DNA of 64,000 nucleotides from Pedobacter chinensis (GTDB lineage Bacteria > Bacteroidota > Bacteroidia > Sphingobacteriales > Sphingobacteriaceae). The notes below the pieces were generated by a model. It saw only the letters and a program-made list of their open reading frames with translations. It searched no databases and had not been told where the DNA came from. Positions 16,373 to 23,866 of the stretch are shown here, piece after piece (the first letter of the stretch is position 1; every line of letters starts with the position of its first letter). The position numbers were made by a program, and so were the translations under genes. Location: assembly GCF_003339865.1 (NCBI RefSeq), contig NZ_QPKV01000001.1, positions 62,001 to 126,000 of the forward strand. The letters run 5' to 3'.

Positions 16373-17353
16373 TTGTTGCTGTTGCTGCATTGCCTCTATA
16401 TATTGCTGGTAGCTGTTTTGTTTTCGGGCATTGGTTATTATTCCTGATGGTTTGGTATAATTCACTTCTTTTGGCTGGAAATAGTTCTCATGATCATTAA
16501 AATCTTCATCATTATAACCAACGGAAACATTTACCTCCATAATGTGTTCAAAACCACCTTTATAAACGCCTTTCACTGGTGAGCAATCTGCAAAGTTTCT
16601 GCCAACAGCCAGCCGCACATGGTTTTCATTTGCAATGCAGTTGTTTGTAGGATCTAAACCCAGCCAGCCGTATTCTGGTAAATAAGCTTCTGTCCAGGCA
16701 TGAGTAGCGCCTTCACCACGCATGCCATCTCTGTTCGGACAAATATAACCACTCACATATCTGGCTGGGATGCCGGTTAAACGAAGCATGGCTGTAAGAA
16801 CGTGCGCAAAATCCTGACAAACACCTGCCTTTAATTTTAGAATTTCATCAATAGTGGTATCAACAGCCGTTATACCTTTAATATATTCATAATTGCTGAA
16901 AACATGCGCACAGTATTTAATCGCGGTTTGATAAGGCGTATCATCCTCATTTTTAATATTCAGTACAGTTTCTTTTAACTGAATAATTCCATCAAAAGAT
17001 TCCTGTCTTAAATAATCAATAAAAGGGACTTCATATTTTATGGCCGCTAAACTGTTCCATTGTTCACTGCTAAACATATCATCCTGCGGTAATGGCTTTG
17101 GAAAGGTTTCTACACTAACTTTAGAGAATATCTTTAACTGCGTATGGGGTTCATTCTGAGTAAAGGTACCAACCTCGTTTCCATAGTAGTCAATAAAGAT
17201 TTCAATTTCAGGACTACCTGAAATATTCAGATCATGTTTGATCACTTTTTGAAAATCATCCTTTATCGGGAACAGAATAATCTGGTTTGCACTATCCCGA
17301 ACGGGCGATTCGTACTTGTAGTTGGTAATATGTTTGATTTTAAAAACTGGCAT
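16367..17353 (-). CDS. Transglutaminase-like cysteine protease family protein
   Basis: Cytoplasmic 328-residue protein without a signal peptide. An N-terminal transglutaminase-associated domain (about 1-85) precedes the transglutaminase core. The Cys-His-Asp triad is visible as C179 in AGVCQDFAHV, H218 in ATHAWTEAYL and D234 in LGLDPTNN. Members are predicted peptidases or amide-bond enzymes. It is the last gene of a three-gene unit with an alpha-E protein and a circularly permuted ATP-grasp protein, a conserved trio predicted to make and trim a peptide or amide product. The C-terminus ends in a run of glutamines encoded next to a heptamer repeat array. Confidence 0.9.
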   Translation of the reverse strand: MPVFKIKHITNYKYESPVRDSANQIILFPIKDDFQKVIKHDLNISGSPEIEIFIDYYGNEVGTFTQNEPHTQLKIFSKVSVETFPKPLPQDDMFSSEQWNSLAAIKYEVPFIDYLRQESFDGIIQLKETVLNIKNEDDTPYQTAIKYCAHVFSNYEYIKGITAVDTTIDEILKLKAGVCQDFAHVLTAMLRLTGIPARYVSGYICPNRDGMRGEGATHAWTEAYLPEYGWLGLDPTNNCIANENHVRLAVGRNFADCSPVKGVYKGGFEHIMEVNVSVGYNDEDFNDHENYFQPKEVNYTKPSGIITNARKQNSYQQYIEAMQQQQQQ

Positions 17354-17400
17354 AAATGTTATTCTGTTTAATAAACTAATCGTGGTGATTAATTTAAATT

Positions 17401-18336
17401 TTATGAATTTGCGAAATAATATTCATTTAAAAGATTGCCGATCCCGAAAAGTTCGGCCCTTATTTCTGTTAAATAATGATGAAGTTGTTCTTCTTCCATC
17501 GTATTTACTGAGCTATAGGTAATCATACTTTTTAATCTTCCTATTTTGAACGATAGGTTATTGTAATGTTCTATATTGCTTTCACTTTTTAATCGATTAA
17601 AATATCTCTCAATATTATTCATCGAGTAAAGTGCCGACCTCGGGAAATCGTTATTCAGCATAACCAATTCAATGATGTTTTTGGCATCAAAACCCTGTCT
17701 GTAGGTTTTAAGGTATAGCTCATACCCACCAATGGAAAGCAATAAATGTTTCCAGTAAGCAATGTCTGTTAGCAGATCCGGGTTGCTGCTAATGGAGCTA
17801 AATTTGATGTCTAAAATATCAATAGATTGAATACTTCTTTCTAAATGTTTTCCAATCTTCATAAAGCTCCTGCTTTCGCCGCGTTCCATTGCGCTATCAG
17901 CAGTACCATGATAAAGCATTACCTGTTTAATTAAAACATCCAGTGCTGTGATGGGGTCATCTTTCTGAACATACCATAGTAGTTTTTCATCTTTTACGGT
18001 ATGATAATATTCATTTAGGCATTGCCATAAATCTTTAGGAATATGCTCCTGTACACTCCGTGCGTTTTCTCTGGCAAGTGTAACAATATTTAATATTGAA
18101 TTTGGATTATCGCGGTTTAACAATAAATATTCAATTACCGCCCTGCTGTCGTGCTGGATGTTTAATAACTCATTCTCATCATCAGAAGAAAAAATTCTGA
18201 TAATTGGTTTCCAGGTAAATTCCTGAATGGTATCCTGCGATGATGCATAATTTATTTTTAGCATGCGAAGCATACCATCGCTGCGCTCCACATACCTGCT
18301 TAACCAATATAAACTTGATGCTACTCTGCTTAACAT
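17401..18336 (-). CDS. Alpha-E domain-containing protein
   Basis: All-alpha 311-residue protein of the alpha-E (DUF403) family. The diagnostic start is MLSRVASSLYWLSRYVERSD, followed by a helical body including RENARSVQEHIP and SFMKIGKHLERS. The biochemical role of the family is unknown. It is found almost always with circularly permuted ATP-grasp and transglutaminase genes, as here. It starts 9 bp after the ATP-grasp stop and is followed 47 bp later by the transglutaminase gene. Confidence 0.92.
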   Translation of the reverse strand: MLSRVASSLYWLSRYVERSDGMLRMLKINYASSQDTIQEFTWKPIIRIFSSDDENELLNIQHDSRAVIEYLLLNRDNPNSILNIVTLARENARSVQEHIPKDLWQCLNEYYHTVKDEKLLWYVQKDDPITALDVLIKQVMLYHGTADSAMERGESRSFMKIGKHLERSIQSIDILDIKFSSISSNPDLLTDIAYWKHLLLSIGGYELYLKTYRQGFDAKNIIELVMLNNDFPRSALYSMNNIERYFNRLKSESNIEHYNNLSFKIGRLKSMITYSSVNTMEEEQLHHYLTEIRAELFGIGNLLNEYYFANS

Positions 18337-18345
18337 ATTATTATT

Positions 18346-19794
18346 TTAAGAAGTTAAAACCCATGTATCTTTGCTGCCGCCACCCTGCGAACTATTCACT
18401 ACAAGTGAACCTTCTTTAAGTGCAACCCTTGTTAAACCTCCTGGAACAATCGAAATCCCATCAGGACCGTTTAAGGCAAAAGGCCGTAAATCTATTCTGC
18501 GTGGCGCCAGTTTTCCATTGATGAAACATGGGGCAGAAGACAGGCTAATGGTTGGTTGAGCAATGAAATTACGTGGATCTTTTAAAATCTCTATCTTATA
18601 TTCTTCAGTTTCCTGCTCGGATGCTGCGTGTCCCATCAACATTCCATAACCACCACTTCCATTGGTTTTCTTGATTACCATGCTATTGATGTTTTCGAAA
18701 ACATAGTCCAGTTCATCGCGATTGCTCAATTGGTAAGTTGGTACATTTTTTAGGATCGGCTCTTCATTCAAGTAATATTTAATCATTTCGGGCACATAGC
18801 TGTAAACCGCTTTATCATCAGCTACACCATTACCCACTGCATTTACAATGGCAACATTGCCTTTGCGGTATGCACCCATCAAGCCCGCAACACCCAGCAC
18901 ACTGTTTGGATTAAAGACCAGTGGATCAAGGTAATCATCATCAACACGGCGATAAATAACATCAACCTGCTGTAATCCTGTTGTGGTTTTCATGAAAACT
19001 TTTTGATTTTTAACCACTAAATCCCTTCCTTCAACCAATTCAACGCCCATTAAACGGGCCAGCGTAGTATGTTCATAATAAGCTGAATTATACATTCCCG
19101 GACTTAAAAGCACAATAGTGGGATTGGAAACAGCCCTGGGTGATAGTGCCATTAAATTTTTATAAAGAATGGTTGGATACTCCGTTACACTTCTTACACC
19201 GCATTGCGGGATTAGATCGGGGAACAACCTCTTTGTTATTTCACGGTTTTCAAGCATATAACTCACTCCTGAAGGGGTACGAAGATTGTCTTCCAGAACG
19301 TAAAATGTTCCGTCATAATCTCTGATCAGATCAATGCCTGCTATGTGGATGTAAATATCATGCAATACATTTACATTATGCATCTCCCTTAAAAAGTGAG
19401 GGCAGGAGTAAATCACATTTATAGGAACAATCTGATCTTTAATAATAAACTGATTGCTATAAACATCTTTCAGAAAAAGATTTAAAGCTTTTAGGCGTTG
19501 CTTGATCCCTTTTTCGATAAACGACCATTCAGCAGAAGTGATAATACGCGGAATAATATCAAAAGGAAATATCTTTTCAATTCCTTCGCCGCTGTCATAA
19601 ACAGTAAAGGTAATTCCCTGACTCATAAAAAGTTTTTTTGCTAACTCTTCTTTTTTGTTGAGATTTTCAAGAGATTCTTTTGAAAAATTATTAATGAAAT
19701 TTGAATAGTGATTTCTGTAATTGTCACTATTTAGGAACATTTCATCGTATGTTTTTGGATGATTTAAGTAATTTTTAATAAAATTTTCTACCAT
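18346..19794 (-). CDS. Circularly permuted ATP-grasp type 2 family protein
   Basis: Predicted ATP-dependent carboxylate-amine ligase, 482 residues (DUF404/DUF407 type). Landmarks are LEDNLRTPSGVSYMLENR, VNAVGNGVADDKAVYSYVPE, the glycine-rich nucleotide loop KKTNGSGGYGMLMG and PRRIDLRPFALNG near the C-terminus. In the permuted fold the lid and core are swapped in order relative to classical ATP-grasp ligases. It is the first gene of the ATP-grasp/alpha-E/transglutaminase unit. Substrate and product are unknown; comparative work on amidoligases predicted a peptide-like product. Confidence 0.92.
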   Translation of the reverse strand: MVENFIKNYLNHPKTYDEMFLNSDNYRNHYSNFINNFSKESLENLNKKEELAKKLFMSQGITFTVYDSGEGIEKIFPFDIIPRIITSAEWSFIEKGIKQRLKALNLFLKDVYSNQFIIKDQIVPINVIYSCPHFLREMHNVNVLHDIYIHIAGIDLIRDYDGTFYVLEDNLRTPSGVSYMLENREITKRLFPDLIPQCGVRSVTEYPTILYKNLMALSPRAVSNPTIVLLSPGMYNSAYYEHTTLARLMGVELVEGRDLVVKNQKVFMKTTTGLQQVDVIYRRVDDDYLDPLVFNPNSVLGVAGLMGAYRKGNVAIVNAVGNGVADDKAVYSYVPEMIKYYLNEEPILKNVPTYQLSNRDELDYVFENINSMVIKKTNGSGGYGMLMGHAASEQETEEYKIEILKDPRNFIAQPTISLSSAPCFINGKLAPRRIDLRPFALNGPDGISIVPGGLTRVALKEGSLVVNSSQGGGSKDTWVLTS

Positions 19795-19963
19795 TTGACT
19801 TAAATATTTGCTTAAAGTATGATTTTGAAAGCAAAAAATTATAAAAAATTATATAAAATTTTAATTAAAATTAGATTACTGATGTTATTATTTATTTTTT
19901 ATTGTTGATTTTTAGTTGTTTGTGTGTTTTTTGCAAAATATTTTAAATTATTTTCAATTTTTT

Positions 19964-19994
19964 GTTGCTAATATCAATTAATGTTGTACTTTTG
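19964..19994 (+). promoter_or_regulatory. Full Bacteroidota promoter facing away from the ATP-grasp operon
   Basis: TTG at 19965-19967 and TACTTTTG at 19987-19994 are separated by 19 bp, a complete match to TTG-N17-23-TAnnTTTG. It reads rightward into a region with no ordinary gene but with two rho-independent terminators, suggesting a small transcript. The surrounding 444-bp gap is otherwise very AT-rich. Confidence 0.65.
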
Positions 19995-19996
19995 TA

Positions 19997-20062
19997 ATGC
20001 TCGTTAATTATTATTATATATTTGGTTTAAAAAAAGCGCTGGCAACGGCGCTTTTTTTATAA
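19997..20062 (+). CDS. Possible 21-residue leader peptide fused with a terminator
   Basis: An ATG 3 bp after the -7 box opens a 21-codon frame reading MLVNYYYIFGLKKALATALFL. Three consecutive Tyr codons are followed by Ile-Phe, and the last codons lie in the terminator hairpin. Clustered codons for one amino-acid class just before a terminator are typical of attenuator leader peptides, but no biosynthetic gene follows on this strand. If transcription begins where the promoter predicts, the ATG would be at or just before the RNA 5' end. Chance cannot be excluded. Confidence 0.3.
   Translation: MLVNYYYIFGLKKALATALFL
20029..20058 (+). terminator. Strong terminator about 35 bp after the 19987 promoter box
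   Basis: A/T-extended stem AAGCGC with GCGCTT (11 bp when the flanking A and T runs pair), loop TGGCAACG, ending in seven T. The symmetry makes it potentially bidirectional. No annotated gene ends here. Confidence 0.75.
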
Positions 20063-20112
20063 AACAATTAAGACTTATTCATAATCAACATAAACCAAAC
20101 AACCTAAACTAC

Positions 20113-20150
20113 AAAAGCTTCCAAGGGTAACTGAGGAAGCTTTTATTTTT
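20113..20150 (+). terminator. Second terminator downstream of the orphan promoter
   Basis: A 10-bp perfect stem AAAAGCTTCC with its complement, 12-nt loop, and a TTTTATTTTT tail on the plus strand only. No plus-strand gene precedes it within 5 kb, so it supports a noncoding or very short transcript between 20000 and 20150. Confidence 0.7.
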
Positions 20151-20185
20151 TATGAGATTCGGTAAAAAAAATATTGAAAAGAAAA

Positions 20186-20215
20186 AAGCCACCTCAATTT
20201 TAATTAAGATGGCTT
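20186..20215 (-). terminator. Terminator for ferritin
   Basis: Imperfect stem with a 6-bp perfect base (AAGCCA/TGGCTT) followed on the minus strand by TTTTTTCTTTTC, located about 25 bp after the ferritin stop codon. Confidence 0.7.
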
Positions 20216-20238
20216 ATGGATATATGTTTTGTTAGTTG

Positions 20239-20766
20239 TTATTCTTCTGAATAGGAGATTTTATTAACGTGCTTGTCAATTTCCCATCTTCCCATACCTT
20301 CTTCACCAATTACCTCAAACAATTCAAGTGCTCTACGTGCTTTGTACTCTTCTTCACGTTGCTCTTTTAGGAACCAGTTTAAAAATTCCATTGTAACAAA
20401 ATCTTGTTCTTTATGGCATTTTGCTGCAAGATTTTTAAAACTTTGAGTGATCGCGATTTCTGCTTCAAGTGCATCTTCAAAAACTTCTCTAAATCCCGCA
20501 AAGTCAGTTTTAATTCCAGTAACTTCCGGAGATATGGCATTTCCTCCCATGTCTAAAACATATTTAAACAATTTTAACTGGTGCATTCGCTCTTCTTCAG
20601 ATTGCTTTGTGAAATAATCAGCAGAAAAGTCATAACCATTCTGGTTACACCATGATGCCATTGATAAATATAGTGATGAAGAGTGTGCTTCTTTTTTTAT
20701 TTGCTGATTTAAAAGTGTTTCAATATCCTGAGATATTAAACATTTTATACGCATAAGATCTTTCAT
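20239..20766 (-). CDS. Ferritin
   Basis: Cytoplasmic iron-storage four-helix protein, 175 residues. The ferroxidase-type residues are visible: an early Glu in IKKEAHSSSLYLSMASWC, the EEERMHQLKLFKYV helix with E-E-x-x-H, and Glu/Gln residues in the later LKEQREEEYKARRALEL helix. Non-heme FtnA-type rather than bacterioferritin, as no haem-ligand Met position stands out. A TACATTTG box lies about 25 bp upstream. Single gene with its own terminator. Confidence 0.95.
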   Translation of the reverse strand: MKDLMRIKCLISQDIETLLNQQIKKEAHSSSLYLSMASWCNQNGYDFSADYFTKQSEEERMHQLKLFKYVLDMGGNAISPEVTGIKTDFAGFREVFEDALEAEIAITQSFKNLAAKCHKEQDFVTMEFLNWFLKEQREEEYKARRALELFEVIGEEGMGRWEIDKHVNKISYSEE

Positions 20767-20790
20767 AATTTCTGTGCTTTAATAACAATA

Positions 20791-20798
20791 CAAATGTA
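20791..20798 (-). promoter_or_regulatory. -7 box for ferritin
   Basis: Minus-strand TACATTTG, implying a leader of about 20 nt. No -33 TTG is seen at the proper spacing. Repeated CAAATG/CATTTG motifs around it form an imperfect dyad that could bind a regulator; no Fur box is recognised. Confidence 0.45.
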
Positions 20799-20961
20799 AA
20801 GTGAATTTGTTCATTTGTAACATTTATTTGCAATATGAAATTAGTCTAAATTGCTGATCAATAAGTGTTTATAATCAGTTTAAATAAGGATGAAATGATG
20901 GGGGATGAGGACAATAAGGAATTGGTTGGTAATCGCCTTTATAAGCATATGAGTCAGTGAA

Positions 20962-21330
20962 TTAAACTACCAATCTATAAAGACAATCGCTAATTAAGTG
21001 ATTCAACTTAAACATTGTAAATGTGCCCTGCAATAAATCTTTAAGTGCCACTATTTCTAATGCGTTAAGCAGGTAAATATGCTCACAACCGTTAAAAGTA
21101 ACCAATTCGAAATCTGCTCTGTGGGTATTTAAAAGCAGTTCTTCAATATCAATTTGCTCAACAACCTTTTTTAATTTTTGAAGAGACAGGCAATTGTATT
21201 TAGCGAATTTACCGCCAAAATCAACATAAAAGCAATTTAATTTATCTGACTGATAAATAGAACCGTGAACATTTGAGAATACGTTAACCAGTTCATTGAT
21301 ATCGATACAAGCTTTTTCCATCTGATGCAA
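20962..21330 (-). CDS. Small hypothetical protein (possibly DUF6686 family)
   Basis: A 122-residue cytoplasmic protein, no signal peptide or membrane segment. It has alternating hydrophobic and charged stretches with three cysteines in the first half (CIDIN, LNCFYVDF, YNCLSLQKL) and a C-terminal helix KLNHLISDCLYRLVV. Resemblance to the short Bacteroidota DUF6686 proteins is recalled from memory and weak. Codon use and length look like a real gene, and no competing frame is better. It may start at the second Met. Confidence 0.6.
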   Translation of the reverse strand: MHQMEKACIDINELVNVFSNVHGSIYQSDKLNCFYVDFGGKFAKYNCLSLQKLKKVVEQIDIEELLLNTHRADFELVTFNGCEHIYLLNALEIVALKDLLQGTFTMFKLNHLISDCLYRLVV

Positions 21331-21508
21331 AAATTGGTATTATTTAGATTAAATACAAATAAAAGATCAAATAAATTTTTAATATGACACCAGATCGGGT
21401 TTCATTATAGATTGGCTCCGTTTCAACATCATGAATTTCAAAATGGCATTGGAAGTAACATGAAAAGTTTGACTTCATAAAGGTAATTAAGTTGGAAGGA
21501 AGGTTGCT

Positions 21509-21832
21509 GATGTTAATGCTACCGTATTTTTCTGGGCTCAGTAATGAGTAATTATTGCTGAAGCTTGCGAAGTTTATGGATTGTAAAGCAGCCGTAGATT
21601 ATATTTTGCTACGGAAACACTGAACGCAAGGAACAATATTGAACTTGATTCTGTGTTATCTATGTTTCCGTGGGCAATGCTTATAAGAATGTTTGCCTGA
21701 TGTTAAAGCGAGCGCATTTTTTCAGGGCTCAGATAAAAGGCAATTGTCGCTGAAACTTGTGAAGGTTTATGGATTGTAAAGCAGCCGCAGATTATATTTT
21801 GTCACGGAAACACTGAACGCACAGAACAATCA
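21509..21832. repeat. Tandem-spaced direct duplication of about 130 bp
   Basis: This lies in the 547-bp gap before the MBL gene. Segment 21509-21641 recurs at 21697-21832 with roughly four-fifths identity, including a nearly invariant block TTTATGGATTGTAAAGCAGC and the ACGGAAACACTGAACGCA block. The intervening sequence contains an inverted relative of the end motif. No ORF runs through either copy. Confidence 0.75.
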
Positions 21833-21877
21833 ATAGTGCCATAACTTTAGCGTCAGCCGGTTATCCTGTTTGATCAT

Positions 21878-22717
21878 TTATATCTCACTCAATTTAAAAG
21901 TTTGAGCCACCCGAATTCCTTTTTCTGTTCTTTGTAAGGTGCAGCATTCATTAACCGGATCATGTTCCAGGTATAATATATAATCATTATTCACTGCCTC
22001 TTCTAAAAAAGCCTGTTTTTCAGTTAACGTTTTTAAAGGGAACATATCATACGCCATTACATAAGGCAAAGGTAAATGACCAACTGAGGGAAGGAGATCG
22101 GCCATATAAACGATAGTTCTACCTTTGTGGCTTATTTTGGGCAGCATCATTGCATCGGTATGGCCATACGCAAACGTAATGTTGATGTTCTTTTGCCATT
22201 CAATGTTTTCCTTTTCTGGTATAAAATGCAGTTGTCCGCTTTCCTGAATAGGCAGTATGTTTTCCTTTAAAAAGGAAGCTTTTTCCCTTGCATTCGGTTC
22301 AACAGCCCACTGCCAATGCTTTTCATTGCTCCAATAGTTTGCGTTTTTAAATGCAGGCACTAACTTTTCATTTTCACGGATAATTGCACCGCCCACATGA
22401 TCGAAATGCAAATGCGTTAAAAAAACATCAGTAATATCAGCTGTGCTAAAACCTAAATTGGCTAAAGATTTTTCCATTGAATCGTTGCCATGCAGGTAAT
22501 AGTGGCTGAAAAATTTTTCGTCCTGTTTATTTCCAATACCAGTGTCAATTAAAATTAATTTATTTCCATCTTCAATAAGCAAACATCGCATCGCCCAGGT
22601 ACAAAGATTATTGGCATCAGCAGGGTTTGTTTTCTGCCAGATTACTTTCGGGACAACACCAAACATAGCGCCGCCGTCTAATTTAAATAAACCTGTATCA
22701 ATGGTGTGTAAAGTCAT
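21878..22717 (-). CDS. MBL-fold metallo-hydrolase
   Basis: Cytoplasmic 279-residue zinc hydrolase of the metallo-beta-lactamase superfamily. The metal motif HxHxDH is THLHFDHVGG at about residue 112. Later ligands are a His in FAYGHTDAM, an Asp in VYMADLLPS and a C-terminal His in LYLEHDP. Superficially similar to quorum-quenching lactonases and other glyoxalase II-like enzymes; the substrate is not evident. Isolated gene in a repeat-rich area. Confidence 0.88.
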   Translation of the reverse strand: MTLHTIDTGLFKLDGGAMFGVVPKVIWQKTNPADANNLCTWAMRCLLIEDGNKLILIDTGIGNKQDEKFFSHYYLHGNDSMEKSLANLGFSTADITDVFLTHLHFDHVGGAIIRENEKLVPAFKNANYWSNEKHWQWAVEPNAREKASFLKENILPIQESGQLHFIPEKENIEWQKNINITFAYGHTDAMMLPKISHKGRTIVYMADLLPSVGHLPLPYVMAYDMFPLKTLTEKQAFLEEAVNNDYILYLEHDPVNECCTLQRTEKGIRVAQTFKLSEI

Positions 22718-22910
22718 AACCCTATTATAAATGTATTGGCTTTAAAGTTATGATGTTTTGTGTTGATGAGCAATATCAATTTTTTAATCGGGTTATATAC
22801 AGCTATTGGATGAGATTGCTTCGTCGTTCCTTCTCAAATACGATAATGAGGCTTTAATTTGTGAGTGGGGTGAAGCACCTGTCGTATATATATTGACCGG
22901 ACTTAAATTA

Positions 22911-23240
22911 TTAAGCAGACTTATCTGGTGTAACTAATTTTAAGCCTATAATAGATATGATCAATAATCCGATGAAAAATATTCTCCAAAAATTAGCATC
23001 TTCTTTAAAGTATAATATCCCAACGAGTACAGTTCCAACCGCTCCAATACCCGACCAAATTGCATAAGCGGTACCTAGTGGGATTTGCTCAATTGATTTG
23101 GTGAGAAAAACGAAACTGATGATCACGCAAACCACAAATCCTACTGCCCATTTCCAGTTTGTAAATCCTTCTGATAATTTTAGAGAAGTTGTAAATCCAA
23201 CCTCGAAAAGTCCGGCGATAACAAGTAAAATCCAATGCAT
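22911..23240 (-). CDS. SMR family exporter, Gdx/SugE-like
   Basis: Small multidrug resistance transporter, 109 residues with four membrane helices, acting as an antiparallel dimer. The essential Glu is E13 in IAGLFEVGFTTSLKLSEGF. The third helix AYAIWSGIGAVGTVLVGIL is closer to guanidinium exporters (SugE/Gdx) than to EmrE, but AIWSG is also EmrE-like, so the substrate class is uncertain. Only one SMR gene is present, consistent with a homodimer. No guanidine riboswitch is recognised upstream. Confidence 0.9.
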   Translation of the reverse strand: MHWILLVIAGLFEVGFTTSLKLSEGFTNWKWAVGFVVCVIISFVFLTKSIEQIPLGTAYAIWSGIGAVGTVLVGILYFKEDANFWRIFFIGLLIISIIGLKLVTPDKSA

Positions 23241-23370
23241 AGTGTTGATTATTTAAGTTGAAAAAATGATTTGTTATATTTTGAACAGGTAAAGAGCATA
23301 AATGTTTTAACTGAGCGTAATGGTTGGTGAATAGGAAGGTTTGATTAATAATGGATCAAACGGGTTTGTC

Positions 23371-23555
23371 ATTCTGAGGAATAGTTTATTTTGCTTCGCA
23401 GCTTCGCAGTCATAAGAATCAATATGAATGACATTGAGATTCTTTCAGTATTTCCCGCAGATGCTGCTGATTACGCAGATAAAATAAAGTCTGCGTAATT
23501 TTTCTCGAATCTGCGGGATATTTCTTTATAAATTTAAGTTAAAGTATTGATTAAC
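23371..23555. repeat. Dispersed ~190-bp element, copy A
   Basis: Part of the 625-bp gap before lpdA. It begins with a GTCATTCTGAGG / TTTATTTTGCTTCGCAGC module and continues into a nested palindrome (outer CCCGCAGAT/ATCTGCGGG, inner ATTACGCAGA/TCTGCGTAAT). The same module order is found in opposite orientation at 48236-48427. No transposase is present, so it is REP/MITE-like by appearance only. Confidence 0.78.
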
Positions 23556-23776
23556 AGAAAATTGTCAAAACAAGTCATTGATAATGTGATGAAGAATATC
23601 TGACTCATAGGCTTTGGTTACCGTTTCGCTCAGGATTGGTTGTTGAATTATTTATGTTAGCATCTCATCGCTTGCAGATTATTCATTAATAAAGTTATTT
23701 TCAATTGTACGCATGCTTGTTTCGCAGATCTTCACTGCGTTCAGAATGACAGCGCTAAACGGGTTTTTAAACCAAA

Positions 23777-23805
23777 AAAGGTGTCCAAATAATTTGAACA
23801 CCTTT
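23777..23805 (-). terminator. Terminator for lpdA
   Basis: Stem AAAGGTGT/ACACCTTT with an additional inner CAAAT/ATTTG pairing, and CCTTTTTTGG read on the minus strand. It lies about 60 bp past the lpdA stop. Confidence 0.82.
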
Positions 23806-23824
23806 GACTTTTTAATGCATGGAG

Positions 23825-23866
23825 CTCTGCGCTCTGACTTCGGACCTCTGACTCCGGACTTCCGAC
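23825..23866. repeat. Heptamer array (6 units) touching the lpdA stop
   Basis: Six exact 7-bp units, consensus YTCYGAC (five end in GAC; the first is CTCTGCG). The last base overlaps the first base of the lpdA stop codon. No complementary arm is visible on the other side. Confidence 0.7.

Noticed and set aside
22790..22830. Fragment resembling the GATTGCTTCGTCGTTCC dispersed repeat
   Set aside because: Only a short partial match with no second arm; too weak to list as a feature.
23241..23370. Guanidine riboswitch before the SMR exporter
   Set aside because: No ACGG-type loops or ykkC scaffold seen in the upstream sequence.
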